From Kribbella caucasensis (GTDB taxonomy: Bacteria > Actinomycetota > Actinomycetes > Propionibacteriales > Kribbellaceae), in the NCBI RefSeq assembly GCF_004361855.1, contig NZ_SNWQ01000001.1, positions 310,001 to 374,000 on the forward strand: a DNA stretch of 64,000 nucleotides, given 5' to 3'. A model generated the notes under the pieces. The model was not told the DNA's origin, ran no database searches, and saw only the letters and a list, made by a program, of their open reading frames with translations. How positions within the stretch are numbered: position 1 is the stretch's first letter; each line of letters begins with the position of its first letter. Positions 15,421 through 24,699 of the stretch are shown here, in pieces. A program made the position numbers and the translations under genes.

Positions 15421-18003
15421 TCAGTTGCCGGTGAGTTCGAGGGTGTCTTTGGCTTCGCTGAGGCGGACGTGGACGGTGTCGCCGTCGCGGATGGCGCCGG
15501 CGAGGAGGCCGCGGGCTAGTTCGTCGCCGATGGCGGACTGGACCAGGCGGCGGAGCGGGCGGGCGCCGTACACCGGGTCGTAGCCGGTCATCGCCAGCCA
15601 CTCCAGCGCGTCCTCGCCGACGTCCAGGGTGATCCGGCGGTCGGTGAGGCGCTTCTGCAGGGCGTTGATCTGGAGGGCGACGATCTGGGTCAGCTCCTCG
15701 CTGCCGAGCGCGTCGAACAGGACGATCTCGTCCAGCCGGTTGAGGAACTCGGGCTTGAACGACTGCCGCACGATCGTCATCACCTGGTCGCGCTTGACCT
15801 GGTCGTCGATGGTCAGGTCGGCCAGGTACGCCGAACCCAGGTTGCTGGTGAGGACCAGGATCGCGTTGCGGAAGTCGACCGTCCGGCCCTGGCCGTCGGT
15901 CAGCCGCCCGTCGTCCAGCACCTGCAGGAGGATGTCGAAGACCTCGGGGTGCGCCTTCTCCACCTCGTCGAGCAGGATCACCGAGTACGGACGGCGGCGG
16001 ACGGCTTCGGTCAGCTGGCCGCCCTCCTCGTACCCGACGTACCCCGGTGGGGCGCCGACGAGGCGGGAGACGCTGTGCTTCTCGCCGTACTCCGACATGT
16101 CGATCCGGACCATCGCGCGTTCGTCGTCGAACAGGAAGTCCGCCAGCGCCTTCGCCAGCTCGGTCTTGCCGACACCGGTCGGGCCGAGGAACAGGAAACT
16201 CCCGGTCGGGCGGTCCGGGTCGGAGATGCCGGCCCGGGCCCGGCGGACCGCGTCGCTGACGGCCTTGACCGCCTTGCGCTGGCCGATCAGCCGTCGGCCC
16301 AGCTCGTCCTCCATTCGGAGCAGCTTGCCGGTCTCGCCTTCGAGCAGCCGGCCGGTCGGGATCCCGGTCCACATCGCGATCACCTCGGCGATCTCGGTGG
16401 GGCCGACCTCCTCGTTCACCATCGCGTCCGGACCGTCGGTCACCTCGGGCTCGGCCGCGGCCGCCTCCAGCTCCTTGGTCAGTTCGGGGATCTCGCCGTA
16501 CAGGATCTCGGAGGCGCGCTGCAGTTCGCCGTCGCGCTGGGCGCGCTCGGCCTGGCCGCGCAGCTCGTCGATCCGCTCCTTGATCTCACCGACCCGGTTC
16601 AGGCCGGACTTCTCCTTCTCCCAGCGGGCTTCCAGCGCACGCAGCTCCTCCTCGCGGTCGGCGAGGTCGGCACGCAACCGACCGAGCCGCTCCTGGCTGG
16701 ACGGATCCTCCTCGCGGGACAACGCGAGCTCCTCCATCTTCAGCCGGTCGACCGTCCGCCGCAGCGAGTCGATCTCGACCGGGGAGGAGTCGATCTCCAT
16801 CCGCAGCCGGGACGCCGCCTCGTCGACCAGATCGATCGCCTTGTCGGGCAACTGGCGGCCGGAGATGTAGCGGTTCGACAGGGTCGAGGCGGCGACCAGC
16901 GCGCTGTCGGAGATGGCCACCTTGTGATGCGCCTCGTACCGCTCCTTGAGACCGCGCAGGATCGCGATCGTGTCCTCGGCACTCGGCTCGCCGACGAACA
17001 CCTGCTGGAACCGCCGCTCCAGCGCAGGGTCCTTCTCGATGCGAGTCCTGTACTCGTCCAGGGTGGTGGCGCCGATCATCCGCAGCTCGCCGCGGGCCAG
17101 CATCGGCTTCAGCATGTTGCCGGCGTCCATCGCGCCCTCACCGGACGCGCCCGCGCCGACGACGGTGTGCAGTTCGTCGATGAAGGTGATGATCTGGCCG
17201 TCCGACTCCTTGATCTCGGTCAGCACGGCCTTCAACCGCTCCTCGAACTCACCGCGGTACTTCGCGCCGGCCACCATCGCGCCGAGGTCGAGGCTGATCA
17301 ACCGCCGGCCACGCAGCGATTCGGGCACGTCGCCGGCGACGATCCGCTGGGCGAGCCCTTCCACCACCGCGGTCTTGCCGACCCCCGGCTCACCGATCAG
17401 GACCGGGTTGTTCTTGGTCCGGCGTGACAGCACCTGGACCACCCGGCGGATCTCCGAATCCCGGCCGATCACCGGGTCGAGCTTGCCGTCGCGGGCCCCC
17501 TCAGTCAGGTCGACGCCGTACTTCTCCAGGGTCTTGGTGGTCCCCTCGGCCTCCGGCGAGGTGATCCGCCGGTTGCCGCGCATCTTGTCAAACGCCTGCA
17601 GCAACGCGTCCGGAGTGACGTCCAGCGCGCTTTTCGCCGTGCCCTCGACAGTGGCCAAGGAGATCAGCAGGTGCTCGGTTGAGATGTACTCATCGCCCAG
17701 ACCGAGGGCGCGCTGCTCCGCCTGGTTCAGCACGTCGGTCGTCTTCGGGGACAGACTGGGCGCCTGCACGCTGCCGCCGCTCGCCTTCGGCAGCCGGGTC
17801 AGCTGCTCGGCGGTGCGTCGGCGCACGGCATCCAGATCGGCGCCCGCGGCCTCGAGCAGACCGAGGGTGGCCCCCTCCGGCTGCGCGAGCAGCGCCGACA
17901 ACAGGTGAATCGGTTCGACGGTCGGATTACCCGCCGCGGCGGTCTGACGGATCGCCACCGACAGGGTCTCCCGGGCCAGCGTCGTCAACCGTTGAACATC
18001 CAT
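15421..18003 (-). CDS. clpB: ATP-dependent disaggregase ClpB
   Basis: An 860-residue Hsp100 protein of full family length. An N-terminal Clp domain (about 1-150), AAA domain 1 (Walker [10 protein letters not shown] near 205, Walker B IIFTIDELH-type [10 protein letters not shown] near 275), a long coiled-coil middle domain (about 405-525, [20 protein letters not shown]) and AAA domain 2 (GPTGVGKTE near 605, [11 protein letters not shown] near 675) are all visible. The middle domain separates ClpB from ClpA/C. It rescues aggregated protein together with DnaK/DnaJ/GrpE, encoded 2 kb upstream on the same strand. A HAIR operator at 18061-18081, 58 bp before the start, indicates HspR repression. 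Confidence 0.97.
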   Translation of the reverse strand: MDVQRLTTLARETLSVAIRQTAAAGNPTVEPIHLLSALLAQPEGATLGLLEAAGADLDAVRRRTAEQLTRLPKASGGSVQAPSLSPKTTDVLNQAEQRALGLGDEYISTEHLLISLATVEGTAKSALDVTPDALLQAFDKMRGNRRITSPEAEGTTKTLEKYGVDLTEGARDGKLDPVIGRDSEIRRVVQVLSRRTKNNPVLIGEPGVGKTAVVEGLAQRIVAGDVPESLRGRRLISLDLGAMVAGAKYRGEFEERLKAVLTEIKESDGQIITFIDELHTVVGAGASGEGAMDAGNMLKPMLARGELRMIGATTLDEYRTRIEKDPALERRFQQVFVGEPSAEDTIAILRGLKERYEAHHKVAISDSALVAASTLSNRYISGRQLPDKAIDLVDEAASRLRMEIDSSPVEIDSLRRTVDRLKMEELALSREEDPSSQERLGRLRADLADREEELRALEARWEKEKSGLNRVGEIKERIDELRGQAERAQRDGELQRASEILYGEIPELTKELEAAAAEPEVTDGPDAMVNEEVGPTEIAEVIAMWTGIPTGRLLEGETGKLLRMEDELGRRLIGQRKAVKAVSDAVRRARAGISDPDRPTGSFLFLGPTGVGKTELAKALADFLFDDERAMVRIDMSEYGEKHSVSRLVGAPPGYVGYEEGGQLTEAVRRRPYSVILLDEVEKAHPEVFDILLQVLDDGRLTDGQGRTVDFRNAILVLTSNLGSAYLADLTIDDQVKRDQVMTIVRQSFKPEFLNRLDEIVLFDALGSEELTQIVALQINALQKRLTDRRITLDVGEDALEWLAMTGYDPVYGARPLRRLVQSAIGDELARGLLAGAIRDGDTVHVRLSEAKDTLELTGN

Positions 18004-18060
18004 CTGGTTCCAGCCTTTCCAACTCAGCGAACTAGCTTCACTGCCTACAACCTACCGAAA

Positions 18061-18081
18061 GTTGAGTCCATTCCACTCAAG
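18061..18081. promoter_or_regulatory. HAIR operator (HspR site) of clpB
   Basis: GTTGAGT-N7-ACTCAAG matches the HAIR consensus CTTGAGT-N7-ACTCAAG with one mismatch. It lies 58-78 bp upstream of the clpB start. HspR, encoded at 19658-20113, is the known repressor for this site class in actinobacteria. Confidence 0.9.
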
Positions 18082-18145
18082 TCTGTCGAAGTCTGGGGAT
18101 AAGTCAGGGTCTCCACCGAGAGCCGCCACTCACAGTGATAGACCG

Positions 18146-18158
18146 TGACACAGTGTCA
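18146..18158. repeat. Perfect 13-bp palindrome upstream of clpB
   Basis: TGACAC-A-GTGTCA is a perfect inverted repeat between the clpB promoter and the lyase remnant. It may be a second operator for clpB; no regulator is identified. Confidence 0.4.
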
Positions 18159-18209
18159 GACCCAAATCCGGGTCGAGGCTGCCGACCGCCGGTACCACCC
18201 GAGGCCGGT

Positions 18210-18243
18210 ACGCCGGTACGCGGGAGCCCCGACGTACCGGCGT
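18210..18243. terminator. Hairpin downstream of the lyase remnant
   Basis: ACGCCGGTACG (18210-18220) pairs perfectly with CGTACCGGCGT (18233-18243) around a 12-base loop, 8 bp past the stop codon of the remnant at 18251. It is a preserved terminator of a gene that has otherwise decayed. Confidence 0.55.
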
Positions 18244-18250
18244 ATTGGTG

Positions 18251-18625
18251 TCAGGACTGGTAAGCGCCCGCGTCCCACTGGGTGATGCCGGTCAGGGATT
18301 TGCCGGCCAGGTCGTACGGGAAGCCGGCGTCCTCACCCCGGCCGATGGCAGGGCTGCCCGGCTTCGGTCGCAGATCGGTCGCGCTGGTGAACAACGGGTC
18401 GACTTCCACCGAGTTCGGCCAGAGTCGAACTGGAACACCTCGCCGGAGTACACACTCCGGTCCTCGTCCGCGCCGTCGGCCGTCTTGCCGGTGCCGTAGC
18501 GGCCGAGCTCGGTGAAGGTCTCGTTGTCGATCGTGGTGTTGTACTCGATCAGGTTGCGGTTGCCGTTGCTCTCGGCAACGGTGCTGGTGGTGTTCGTGGT
18601 CGGACCGCATACGTTGCTGGATCCG
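18251..18625 (-). pseudogene. C-terminal remnant of a beta-helix polysaccharide lyase, frameshifted
   Basis: On the minus strand one frame encodes NLIEYNTTIDNETFTELGRY and then DRSVYSGEVFQFDS, typical of the last coils of PL9-like pectate lyases. At about 18415-18430 the coding shifts frame and continues as WPNSVEVDPLFTSATDLRPK and finally GITQWDAGAYQS with a stop at 18251, again a typical beta-helix C-terminus. About 120 codons remain; the N-terminal part and start are missing. The upstream edge abuts unrelated sequence at about 18620. This is a truncated and frameshifted pseudogene, unless the shift is a sequencing error. Even then the gene lacks its 5' part. Confidence 0.65.
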
Positions 18626-18726
18626 GAAGGACGCCACTGGTCGTGGGAGGGCCAGTGGGTGGGGTCGGCGTACGTCCTGGTCGGGCTCGCGTTCCTGGTG
18701 CTGCAGGCGGTGCGGCCGCTCGAGGG
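18616..18726 (+). pseudogene. Possible C-terminal remnant of a membrane protein
   Basis: The plus strand reads RHWSWEGQWVGSAYVLVGLA then FLVLQAVRPLEG, a plausible last membrane helix of a transporter-like protein, fused in frame to antisense of the lyase remnant upstream. Only about 35 codons look protein-like, with no start or ribosome site of their own. It may be a second gene fragment at the same junction, or chance. Confidence 0.25.
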
Positions 18727-19269
18727 TCAGGACTTCTTCTTGAAGTCGGCGGCGCGGAGCCGGTAGACCTGCAGGTTCAGGTCGTAGTACTTGTCGGTCT
18801 CGCCGACCCACTCCATCCCGAGGCGGCCGGCGGTGGCGATGGCGCGTTTGTTGTGGGGCCGGGCGACGGCGAAGATCTCGTCCACCGAGCCGTCCCCGAA
18901 CGCCCAGGTCAGCAGCGTCCGGCTGGCCTCGGTCGCGTAGCCGTAGCCCCACGCGGACGGCTTGAACTGCCAGCCGATCTCGAGGTCCTCCTCGTACGGC
19001 GGCAGCAGCCGGATCAGCATCCCGCCGACGACCTCGCCGGTGTCCTGGCGGGCCACGGCCCAGCGGCCGGCCGGGATGACGAAGTTGGGCTGGGCCTCGA
19101 TCCAGGCGGTCAGCACCTGCTTCATGGCCGGCAGGTCGTCGACCCGGTCGATCGCCGGCGACAACCACTGCGCGACGTCCGCCGACCCGTAGATCTCCAG
19201 CGCCGCTTCGACGTCCGCCTCGTCCCAGTCCCGGATCACCAGCCGGTCACTCCGCAAATTGAGCGTCAC
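18727..19269 (-). CDS. GNAT acetyltransferase, RimJ/RimL type
   Basis: A 180-residue GNAT protein. It opens LNLRSDRLVIRDWDEADVEA, typical of RimJ/L-like N-acetyltransferases. The acetyl-CoA region is IGWQFKPSAWGYGYATEASR (about 97-116), with the Gly-rich loop GYGYA in place of the RGxGxA form, and a C-terminal motif PHNKRAIATAGRLGMEWVGE. The substrate is unknown (protein N-terminus, antibiotic or amino acid). GTG 19269 is the likely start; TTG 19272 is just upstream. CATACT lies about 8 bases before, so the mRNA may be leaderless. It is downstream of the hspR operon but separated from it by a hairpin array. Confidence 0.82.
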   Translation of the reverse strand: MTLNLRSDRLVIRDWDEADVEAALEIYGSADVAQWLSPAIDRVDDLPAMKQVLTAWIEAQPNFVIPAGRWAVARQDTGEVVGGMLIRLLPPYEEDLEIGWQFKPSAWGYGYATEASRTLLTWAFGDGSVDEIFAVARPHNKRAIATAGRLGMEWVGETDKYYDLNLQVYRLRAADFKKKS

Positions 19270-19356
19270 CAACCCAGAGTATGCGCCGCCACGCCACCGG
19301 CAAGCCTGACCAGATGAACAACAGGTTCGGGGTGGGGACGACAGCTGGGGATGCGG

Positions 19357-19563
19357 GAGCCCTCGGCCGGGTGTTGGGCCGAGGGCTCGGGGGGAAGATA
19401 TCGGGGAGTTGTCTCCCCGGGGGCCGGAGACTCCCGGGGGGCGGGAGTCTCCGGCTGGGCCAGACCTTCCGGGGGGATGGAAGGGCTCTGGCCCGGGCCG
19501 GGGCTCCGGGGGGGTGGAGCGACCGGCCGACCGGCTGCTCCCGGGGGGATGGGAGACAGCCGG
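19357..19563. repeat. Array of six consecutive GC hairpins with G-run loops
   Basis: Six inverted repeats follow one another: (1) GAGCCCTCGGCC 19357-19368 with 19377-19388; (2) CGGGGAG 19402-19408 with 19413-19419; (3) CCGGAGACTCCCG 19424-19436 with 19442-19454, loop GGGGG; (4) 19457-19470 with 19479-19494, loop GGGGGGAT; (5) GCTCC 19503-19507 with 19516-19520, loop GGGGGGGT, extended by GGCCGG/CCGGCC flanks; (6) 19531-19542 with 19551-19563, loop GGGGGGAT. Stems 1-3 are perfect; 4 and 6 have small bulges. The array fills the gap between the hspR stop and the GNAT start. It may be a multi-hairpin terminator; the repeated G-rich loops are unusual. Confidence 0.8.
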
Positions 19564-19567
19564 AGCT

Positions 19568-19674
19568 TTCAGCGTTGGCCTAGTTAAGCGTTCGCCTGGT
19601 TCAGCGTTGGCGTAGGGCCTGGTCTGACACTTCCCTGCAGTCGGGAGCGGGAAACCGTCAGCGTTGGCCTAGTT
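19568..19674. repeat. Short direct repeats derived from the hspR 3' end
   Basis: TTCAGCGTTGGCCTAGTT (19568-19585), TTCAGCGTTGGCGTAG (19600-19615) and TCAGCGTTGGCCTAGTT (19658-19674) are three copies of one motif. The third is the actual end of hspR on the minus strand (...LGQR, stop). The other two are partial duplications of that 3' end downstream of it. Confidence 0.75.
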
Positions 19675-20113
19675 CTAGTGGTTGGGTGCGGATCCAGCGG
19701 GTGGTGGTCTGCTGCCGGCCCATGGCGATCACGTCGCCGGCGGGGCCGGCCGAGAAGACCCGGCTGGCGGCGGGACGGCGGGAGGCGCCGACGCCCCGTT
19801 GAACCTCCGCGAGCAGCTGGTTGACCCGGCGGCGCAGCTCCTCCACCTCGGTCTGCAGCTTGAGGATGTGCTGGATCCCGGCCAGGTTGACGCCCTCTTC
19901 CTGGGACAGGAGCTGCACATACTTCAGCTTCGCCACGTCGTACGCCGAGTAGCGCCGGCCGCGGCCGGACGCCCGGCTCGGCACCACCAGGCCGAGCCGG
20001 TCGTACTGGCGAAGCGTCTGCGGGTGCATGCCGGCCAGTTGGGCCGCCACCGAGATCACGTAGATCGGGGTGTGGTCGTCCCAGGTCGGCACCTGGCCGT
20101 ACGGGGTGCCCAT
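19658..20113 (-). CDS. hspR: MerR-family heat-shock repressor HspR
   Basis: A 151-residue MerR-like repressor. The HTH and wing region is at about 14-85 (YVISVAAQLAGMHPQTLRQYDRLGLV; SRASGRGRRYSAYDVAKL), followed by the helix EEGVNLAGIQHILKLQTEVE and a coiled coil. ATG 20113 overlaps the dnaJ stop (TGATG) and has GGGAG 6 bases upstream; GTG 20116 is the alternative. HspR binds HAIR operators with DnaK as co-repressor; three such sites occur in this window (18061, 23972, 24047). As the last gene of dnaK-grpE-dnaJ-hspR it closes an autoregulatory loop. The C-terminal 45 residues are basic and poorly conserved. Confidence 0.95.
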   Translation of the reverse strand: MGTPYGQVPTWDDHTPIYVISVAAQLAGMHPQTLRQYDRLGLVVPSRASGRGRRYSAYDVAKLKYVQLLSQEEGVNLAGIQHILKLQTEVEELRRRVNQLLAEVQRGVGASRRPAASRVFSAGPAGDVIAMGRQQTTTRWIRTQPLELGQR

Positions 20114-21288
20114 CACGTGCTCCCGAACAACCCGGCCCGCAGATCAGGCTGATCCGACGCCGTGCTGAACTCCAGCAGCTTGGCGCGCTGCTCGTCGTTC
20201 AGCTCGTGCGGAACCTGCACCTCGATGGCCAGCAGCAGGTCGCCCTTGCTGCCGTCGCGCCGAACCGAACCCTTGCCGCGGACGCGCAACTTGCTGCCGT
20301 TCGCCGTACCGGGTGGGATCCGGACGGTGACCGGCAACCCGTCCAGCGTCGGCACCTTGATCTCGGCACCCAGCGCCGCCTCGGTGAAGCTGACCGGCAC
20401 GGTCAGCGTCAGGTGCTCGCCCTGGCGGCCGAAGATCCGGTGCGCGTTCACGTGCACGGTGACGTAGAGGTCGCCCGCCGGGCCACCCCGTTCGCCGGCC
20501 GCGCCCTTGCCCTTGAGCCGGATCCGCTGACCGTCCTGGACCCCGGCCGGGATCCGGACCTGCATGGTCTTGCTCGACTGACCGCGGCCGGAACCGTGGC
20601 AGGTCTCGCACGGCTGGTCGACGACCAGACCGCGACCCTTGCACTCGGTGCACGGTTCGGTCATCGCGAAGACGCCGCCCTGGACCGAGGTCTGCATCCC
20701 GGTGCCCTCGCACTTCAGGCACACCTTCGGCACCGTCCCGTACTTCGCTCCGGTGCCGCGGCAGGTCTTGCACGGTTCGTCACTGGTCATCCGGAGTGCG
20801 ACGGTGACACCGTTCACGGCCTCGCCGAACTCGATAGTGGCCTCGGTCTCGATGTCGGCACCGCGTCGTGGCCGCGCCGTCGACGAGGTGGTCGTGGTCC
20901 GGCCACCACCGCCGCCGAACATGCCGCCCAGGATGTCGCCGAGGCCGCCGCCGGCCGTGGATCCGGCCCGGTTGAACAGGTCGCCGACGTCGAAGCCGAA
21001 CCCCTGCCCGCCGGCCGTCCCACTGGTGCCCGGCATCCGGAAGCCACCACTGCCGAAGAGCCGCCGCGCCTCGTCGTACTCCTTGCGCTTCTTAGGGTCG
21101 CCGACCACGTCATACGCCTCGGAGACCTCCTTGAACTTGGCCTCCGCGGACGCGTCCCCGGCGTTGGAGTCCGGGTGGTACTTGCGCGCCAGCTTGCGGT
21201 ACGCCTTCTTGATCTCGTCGGCCTCGGCGTTCTTGGAGACACCGAGCGTCTTGTAGAAGTCCTTCTCCAACCAGTCTTTCGTACTCAT
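20113..21288 (-). CDS. dnaJ: Co-chaperone DnaJ
   Basis: A 391-residue type I Hsp40. The J domain (about 10-75) carries the HPD triplet in [10 protein letters not shown], which triggers DnaK ATP hydrolysis. A Gly/Phe-rich region follows ([20 protein letters not shown]). The zinc-binding region has four CxxCxGxG repeats ([32 protein letters not shown]). The C-terminal substrate-binding domains are complete ([20 protein letters not shown]). The N-terminal extension [16 protein letters not shown] is typical of actinobacterial DnaJ1. It lies 30 bp downstream of grpE with a clear GAGGTGAGA ribosome site. Confidence 0.96.
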   Translation of the reverse strand: MSTKDWLEKDFYKTLGVSKNAEADEIKKAYRKLARKYHPDSNAGDASAEAKFKEVSEAYDVVGDPKKRKEYDEARRLFGSGGFRMPGTSGTAGGQGFGFDVGDLFNRAGSTAGGGLGDILGGMFGGGGGRTTTTSSTARPRRGADIETEATIEFGEAVNGVTVALRMTSDEPCKTCRGTGAKYGTVPKVCLKCEGTGMQTSVQGGVFAMTEPCTECKGRGLVVDQPCETCHGSGRGQSSKTMQVRIPAGVQDGQRIRLKGKGAAGERGGPAGDLYVTVHVNAHRIFGRQGEHLTLTVPVSFTEAALGAEIKVPTLDGLPVTVRIPPGTANGSKLRVRGKGSVRRDGSKGDLLLAIEVQVPHELNDEQRAKLLEFSTASDQPDLRAGLFGST

Positions 21289-21318
21289 CGACGTCTCACC
21301 TCCTGAACGCTCTCGCCG

Positions 21319-22074
21319 TCACTCCGCAGGCTTGCCCGCGGACCGGTCGGTGGTGTCATCTGTGCCTTCTGCCGCGTCATCCAGAACCACACCCTCGGTC
21401 ACCTGGCCGTCAGCGGCCGGCTCCTCGGCCGGCAACTGTTCGGTCGGCTCCGAGACAGCCACCCGGGCCGGTCGCAGGATCCGCTCACCGAGGCGGTACC
21501 CCGGCTGCATCACCAGTGTCGCGGTCGGACCGTCCACCTCGTCGGAATAGTTGTGCAGCAGCGCCTCGTGGATCCGCGGATCGAACGGGTCGCCGACCTC
21601 GCCGTACTTGACCAGGCCCAGCTTCTCGGTGACCCGCTCGAGCGACTCGGCGACCGCCTTGAACGCGCCCTCGAGCTCACTCGCCTCGCGGGCCCGGCCG
21701 ACGTCGTCGAGGATCTGGAGCAGCTCGGTCAGCACCGAGCCGATCACCACCTCACGGTTGGCCTCGCGGTCGCGATCCACCCGGCGCTTGTAGTTCACGT
21801 ACTCCGCCTGCAGTCGCTGCAGGTCCGCGGTACGTTCGGCCAGCGCTTCGGTCAACAGGGCCTCCTGGGCCGACGGTCCGATCAGGTCGGACGGGTCCCG
21901 CGGCGGCTGGGCCCCCGGGGTACCGGGCATGCCCGGAGCGGCGCCGGCGGCGGGAGCCTCCGAAAGGGCAGACTCCCTCACCTTGCCGGTCTCCGGGTCG
22001 ATCCGGCGCTTGTCCCGGACGACGGGCTCGCCGTCACCGAACTCGCTGCCAGGCTCGTTCGGTCGATCTGTCAC
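21319..22074 (-). CDS. grpE: Nucleotide exchange factor GrpE
   Basis: A 251-residue GrpE, exchanging ADP on DnaK. The long N-terminal region (1-80) is acidic and low-complexity ([20 protein letters not shown]). The dimeric coiled coil ([20 protein letters not shown]) and the beta domain ([40 protein letters not shown]) follow. A second disordered tail is rich in Glu/Asp. GTG 22074 overlaps the dnaK stop by 4 bp, so the two are translationally coupled. It is longer than E. coli GrpE because of both tails, as in other actinomycetes. Confidence 0.95.
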   Translation of the reverse strand: MTDRPNEPGSEFGDGEPVVRDKRRIDPETGKVRESALSEAPAAGAAPGMPGTPGAQPPRDPSDLIGPSAQEALLTEALAERTADLQRLQAEYVNYKRRVDRDREANREVVIGSVLTELLQILDDVGRAREASELEGAFKAVAESLERVTEKLGLVKYGEVGDPFDPRIHEALLHNYSDEVDGPTATLVMQPGYRLGERILRPARVAVSEPTEQLPAEEPAADGQVTEGVVLDDAAEGTDDTTDRSAGKPAE

Positions 22075-23954
22075 TTGGCGTCGCCCTCCGCCTTCGGGGT
22101 GTCCTGCGGGCGGTCCTCGTCAACGATCTCCGCGTCGACCACGTCGTCGTCGGAGCTGCTGCTCGAGGAGTCGTCGGACGAGCTGCTGCCGTCCTCGGAC
22201 GAGCTGCCACCGGCGGCCTGAGCGTTCGCGTACATCGCGGCGCCCATCTTCTGGCTGGACTGGGCGAGCTTCTCCGACGCGGCCTTGATCACGTCGGCGT
22301 CCTCACCCTCGAGCGCCTTCTTCAGCTCGGCGACGGCATCCTTGACCTCGGTCTTGACGTCGTCCGGGACCTTGTCCTCGTTCTCGGACAGGAACTTCTC
22401 GGTCTGGTAGACGAGGCTCTCGGCCTGGTTGCGGTTCTCCACCGCTTCGCGGCGCTTGTGGTCCTCCTCCGCGTACTGCTCGGCGTCGCGGACCATCTTG
22501 TCGATGTCGTCCTTCGGCAGCGCCGACCCGCCGGTCACGGTCATCCGCTGCTCCTTGCCGGTGGCCATGTCCTTGGCGTTGACGTGCACGATGCCGTTCG
22601 CGTCGATGTCGAAGGACACCTCGATCTGCGGCACATTCCGCGGCGCCGGCGGCAGGCCGGTCAGCTCGAAGTTGCCCAGCGACTTGTTGTCGCGGGCCAT
22701 CTCCCGCTCGCCCTGGTAGACCTGGATCATCACCGACGGCTGGTTGTCCTCGGCCGTGGTGAAGATCTCCGAACCCTTGGTCGGGATCGTGGTGTTGCGC
22801 TCGATGATCTTGGTGAACACGCCACCCTTGGTCTCGATGCCCAGGCTCAGCGGCGTCACGTCGAGCAGCAGGACGTCCTTGACCTCACCCTTCAGCACAC
22901 CGGCCTGCAAGGAGGCGCCGACCGCGACGACCTCGTCCGGGTTCACGCCCTTGTACGCGTCCTTGCCACCGGTCAGCTCCTTGACCAACTCGGCCACCGC
23001 CGGCATCCGGGTCGAACCGCCAACCAGGATCACGTGGTCGATCTTCGACACGTCGATCCCGGCGTCCTTGATGACGGCCTTGAACGGCGAGCGGGCGCGC
23101 TCCAGCAGGTCGTTGGTCATCTTCTGGAACTCGGCCCGGGATAGCTTCTCCTCCAGGTGCAGCGGGCCGGAGTCGGTCAGGCTCAGGTACGGCAGGTGGA
23201 TGGTGGTCTCGGCCGCGGCGGACAGCTCGATCTTGGCCTTCTCGGCAGCCTCCTGCAGCCGCTGCATGGCCATCTTGTCGCCGGACAGGTCGGTGCCGTT
23301 CTTGTTCTTGAACTGGGTCACGAGCCAGTTGACGATCCGCTGGTCCCAGTCGTCACCACCGAGGTGGTTGTCACCGCTGGTCGCCTTCACCTCGAAGACG
23401 CCGTCGCCGATCTCCAGCAGCGACACGTCGAAAGTGCCGCCACCGAGGTCGAAGACCAGGATGGTCTGCTCGTGACCTTTGTCCAGGCCGTAGGCGAGCG
23501 CCGCCGCGGTCGGCTCGTTGACGATCCGGTGCACCTTCAGACCGGCGATCTCGCCGGCCTCCTTGGTCGCCTGGCGCTGGGCGTCGGTGAAGTACGCCGG
23601 CGTGGTGATGACCGCGTCGGTAACCTGCTCGCCGAGGTACGCCTCAGCGTCCCGCTTCAGCTTCTGCAGCACGAAGGCGCTGATCTGCTGCGGGGTGAAC
23701 TTCTTGCCGTCGATGGTGGTGCTCCAGTTTTCGCCCATGTGGCGCTTGATGGAGCGGATGGTGCGGTCGACGTTCGTGGTGGCCTGCCGCTTCGCCACCT
23801 CGCCGACCAGGACCTCGCCGTTCTTGGCGAAGGCGACCACCGAGGGCGTCGTACGCGCTCCCTCGGCGTTGGGGATGACGGTGGGCTCGCCACCTTCCAG
23901 TACGGCGATGACGGAGTTCGTCGTACCGAGATCGATACCGACCGCGCGGGCCAT
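22071..23954 (-). CDS. dnaK: Hsp70 chaperone DnaK
   Basis: A 627-residue Hsp70. It begins [20 protein letters not shown] with the phosphate-binding loop; the ATPase domain contains [16 protein letters not shown] and [12 protein letters not shown]. The linker [18 protein letters not shown] leads to the substrate-binding domain, and the C-terminal lid ends in a Ser/Asp-rich stretch (about 590-610, encoded by repeated TCG/GAC codons). ATG 23954 has GGAGG well spaced. Two HAIR operators lie upstream (23972-23992, 24047-24067). First gene of dnaK-grpE-dnaJ-hspR. DnaK also serves as co-repressor for HspR in this group. Confidence 0.98.
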   Translation of the reverse strand: MARAVGIDLGTTNSVIAVLEGGEPTVIPNAEGARTTPSVVAFAKNGEVLVGEVAKRQATTNVDRTIRSIKRHMGENWSTTIDGKKFTPQQISAFVLQKLKRDAEAYLGEQVTDAVITTPAYFTDAQRQATKEAGEIAGLKVHRIVNEPTAAALAYGLDKGHEQTILVFDLGGGTFDVSLLEIGDGVFEVKATSGDNHLGGDDWDQRIVNWLVTQFKNKNGTDLSGDKMAMQRLQEAAEKAKIELSAAAETTIHLPYLSLTDSGPLHLEEKLSRAEFQKMTNDLLERARSPFKAVIKDAGIDVSKIDHVILVGGSTRMPAVAELVKELTGGKDAYKGVNPDEVVAVGASLQAGVLKGEVKDVLLLDVTPLSLGIETKGGVFTKIIERNTTIPTKGSEIFTTAEDNQPSVMIQVYQGEREMARDNKSLGNFELTGLPPAPRNVPQIEVSFDIDANGIVHVNAKDMATGKEQRMTVTGGSALPKDDIDKMVRDAEQYAEEDHKRREAVENRNQAESLVYQTEKFLSENEDKVPDDVKTEVKDAVAELKKALEGEDADVIKAASEKLAQSSQKMGAAMYANAQAAGGSSSEDGSSSSDDSSSSSSDDDVVDAEIVDEDRPQDTPKAEGDAK

Positions 23955-23971
23955 CTGTTTACCTCCACGAA

Positions 23972-23992
23972 GTTGAGTGATGCAGACTCAAT
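23972..23992. promoter_or_regulatory. HAIR operator 1 of the dnaK operon
   Basis: GTTGAGT-N7-ACTCAAT, close to CTTGAGT-N7-ACTCAAG, located 18-38 bp upstream of the dnaK start. Confidence 0.88.
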
Positions 23993-24046
23993 GTTGCCGG
24001 TCTGCGACCAGCGTTTCAAATCGAGCGCCGGAAGCGCTCCGGCAGA

Positions 24047-24067
24047 CTTGAGTACACCTGGCTCAAC
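24047..24067. promoter_or_regulatory. HAIR operator 2 of the dnaK operon
   Basis: CTTGAGT-N7-GCTCAAC is a second HspR-type site. Its centre is 75 bp from that of operator 1, about seven helical turns, which would suit cooperative binding. Confidence 0.85.
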
Positions 24068-24182
24068 ATTGCCCGATGCCCGGGTCATTCCCAACCCCGG
24101 GGTCGGGTTTTCCGGGATCCGTCCGGTGCTGCCCTGATCGGACCCCTGCCGCTGCAAGCGGTTGCCGTGGGACGCTGTGCAA

Positions 24183-24668
24183 GTGAAGCTCCGCCCGATG
24201 ACTTCAGTCGACGAGGCCGCGGTGCTGGCCCTCAACGCCGCCGCCGCAGACCACGTCGACCCGCTTGGCCCGGACCGGCTGGACTGGTTCCGGCTGATCG
24301 CCGCGCACGCGGTCGTCGTCGAACTGGAGGGAGAGGTCGTCGCGTTCGTGCTCACCTTCACCCCCGGGTCGGCCCACGACAGCCTCGACTTCCAGTGGTT
24401 CACCGAGACCTACGCGGACAGGTTCCTGCACCTGGACCGGATCGTGGTAGCCGAGGAACACCGCCGGCAGGGCATCGGGACAATGGTCTACCGCGCGGTC
24501 GAGCGAGCCGCCAAGCCGTTCGACCGGCTGGTCTGCCAGATCCGCTCCGACCCGCCGAGCGTCGCCGCCCTGGCCTTCCACGCCGGCCGCGACTTCGTCG
24601 AGGTCGGCAAACTCCGCCGCCCCGACGGCATCACGGCTGCCCTGTGCTCTAAGGAACTCACCGACTGA
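24183..24668 (+). CDS. GNAT acetyltransferase
   Basis: A 161-residue GNAT protein. It starts VKLRPMTSVDEAAVLALNAA; motif A is LDRIVVAEEHRRQGIGTMVY (about 85-104) with the RRQGIG acetyl-CoA loop, and the C-terminal strand is FHAGRDFVEVGKLR. GTG 24183 is preferred because the family begins at KLRPM; GTG 24177 and TTG 24162 are possible. It is divergent from dnaK, 116 bp from HAIR operator 2, so its promoter shares that region. The substrate is unknown. Confidence 0.82.
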   Translation: MKLRPMTSVDEAAVLALNAAAADHVDPLGPDRLDWFRLIAAHAVVVELEGEVVAFVLTFTPGSAHDSLDFQWFTETYADRFLHLDRIVVAEEHRRQGIGTMVYRAVERAAKPFDRLVCQIRSDPPSVAALAFHAGRDFVEVGKLRRPDGITAALCSKELTD

Positions 24669-24699
24669 GTGGGTCCGAGGTGCAGGGCAGGCCCGGCGT

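Noticed and set aside
19357..19563. CRISPR-like array
   Set aside because: Units are individual hairpins of differing sequence with no constant repeat and no spacers, and no cas genes are present.
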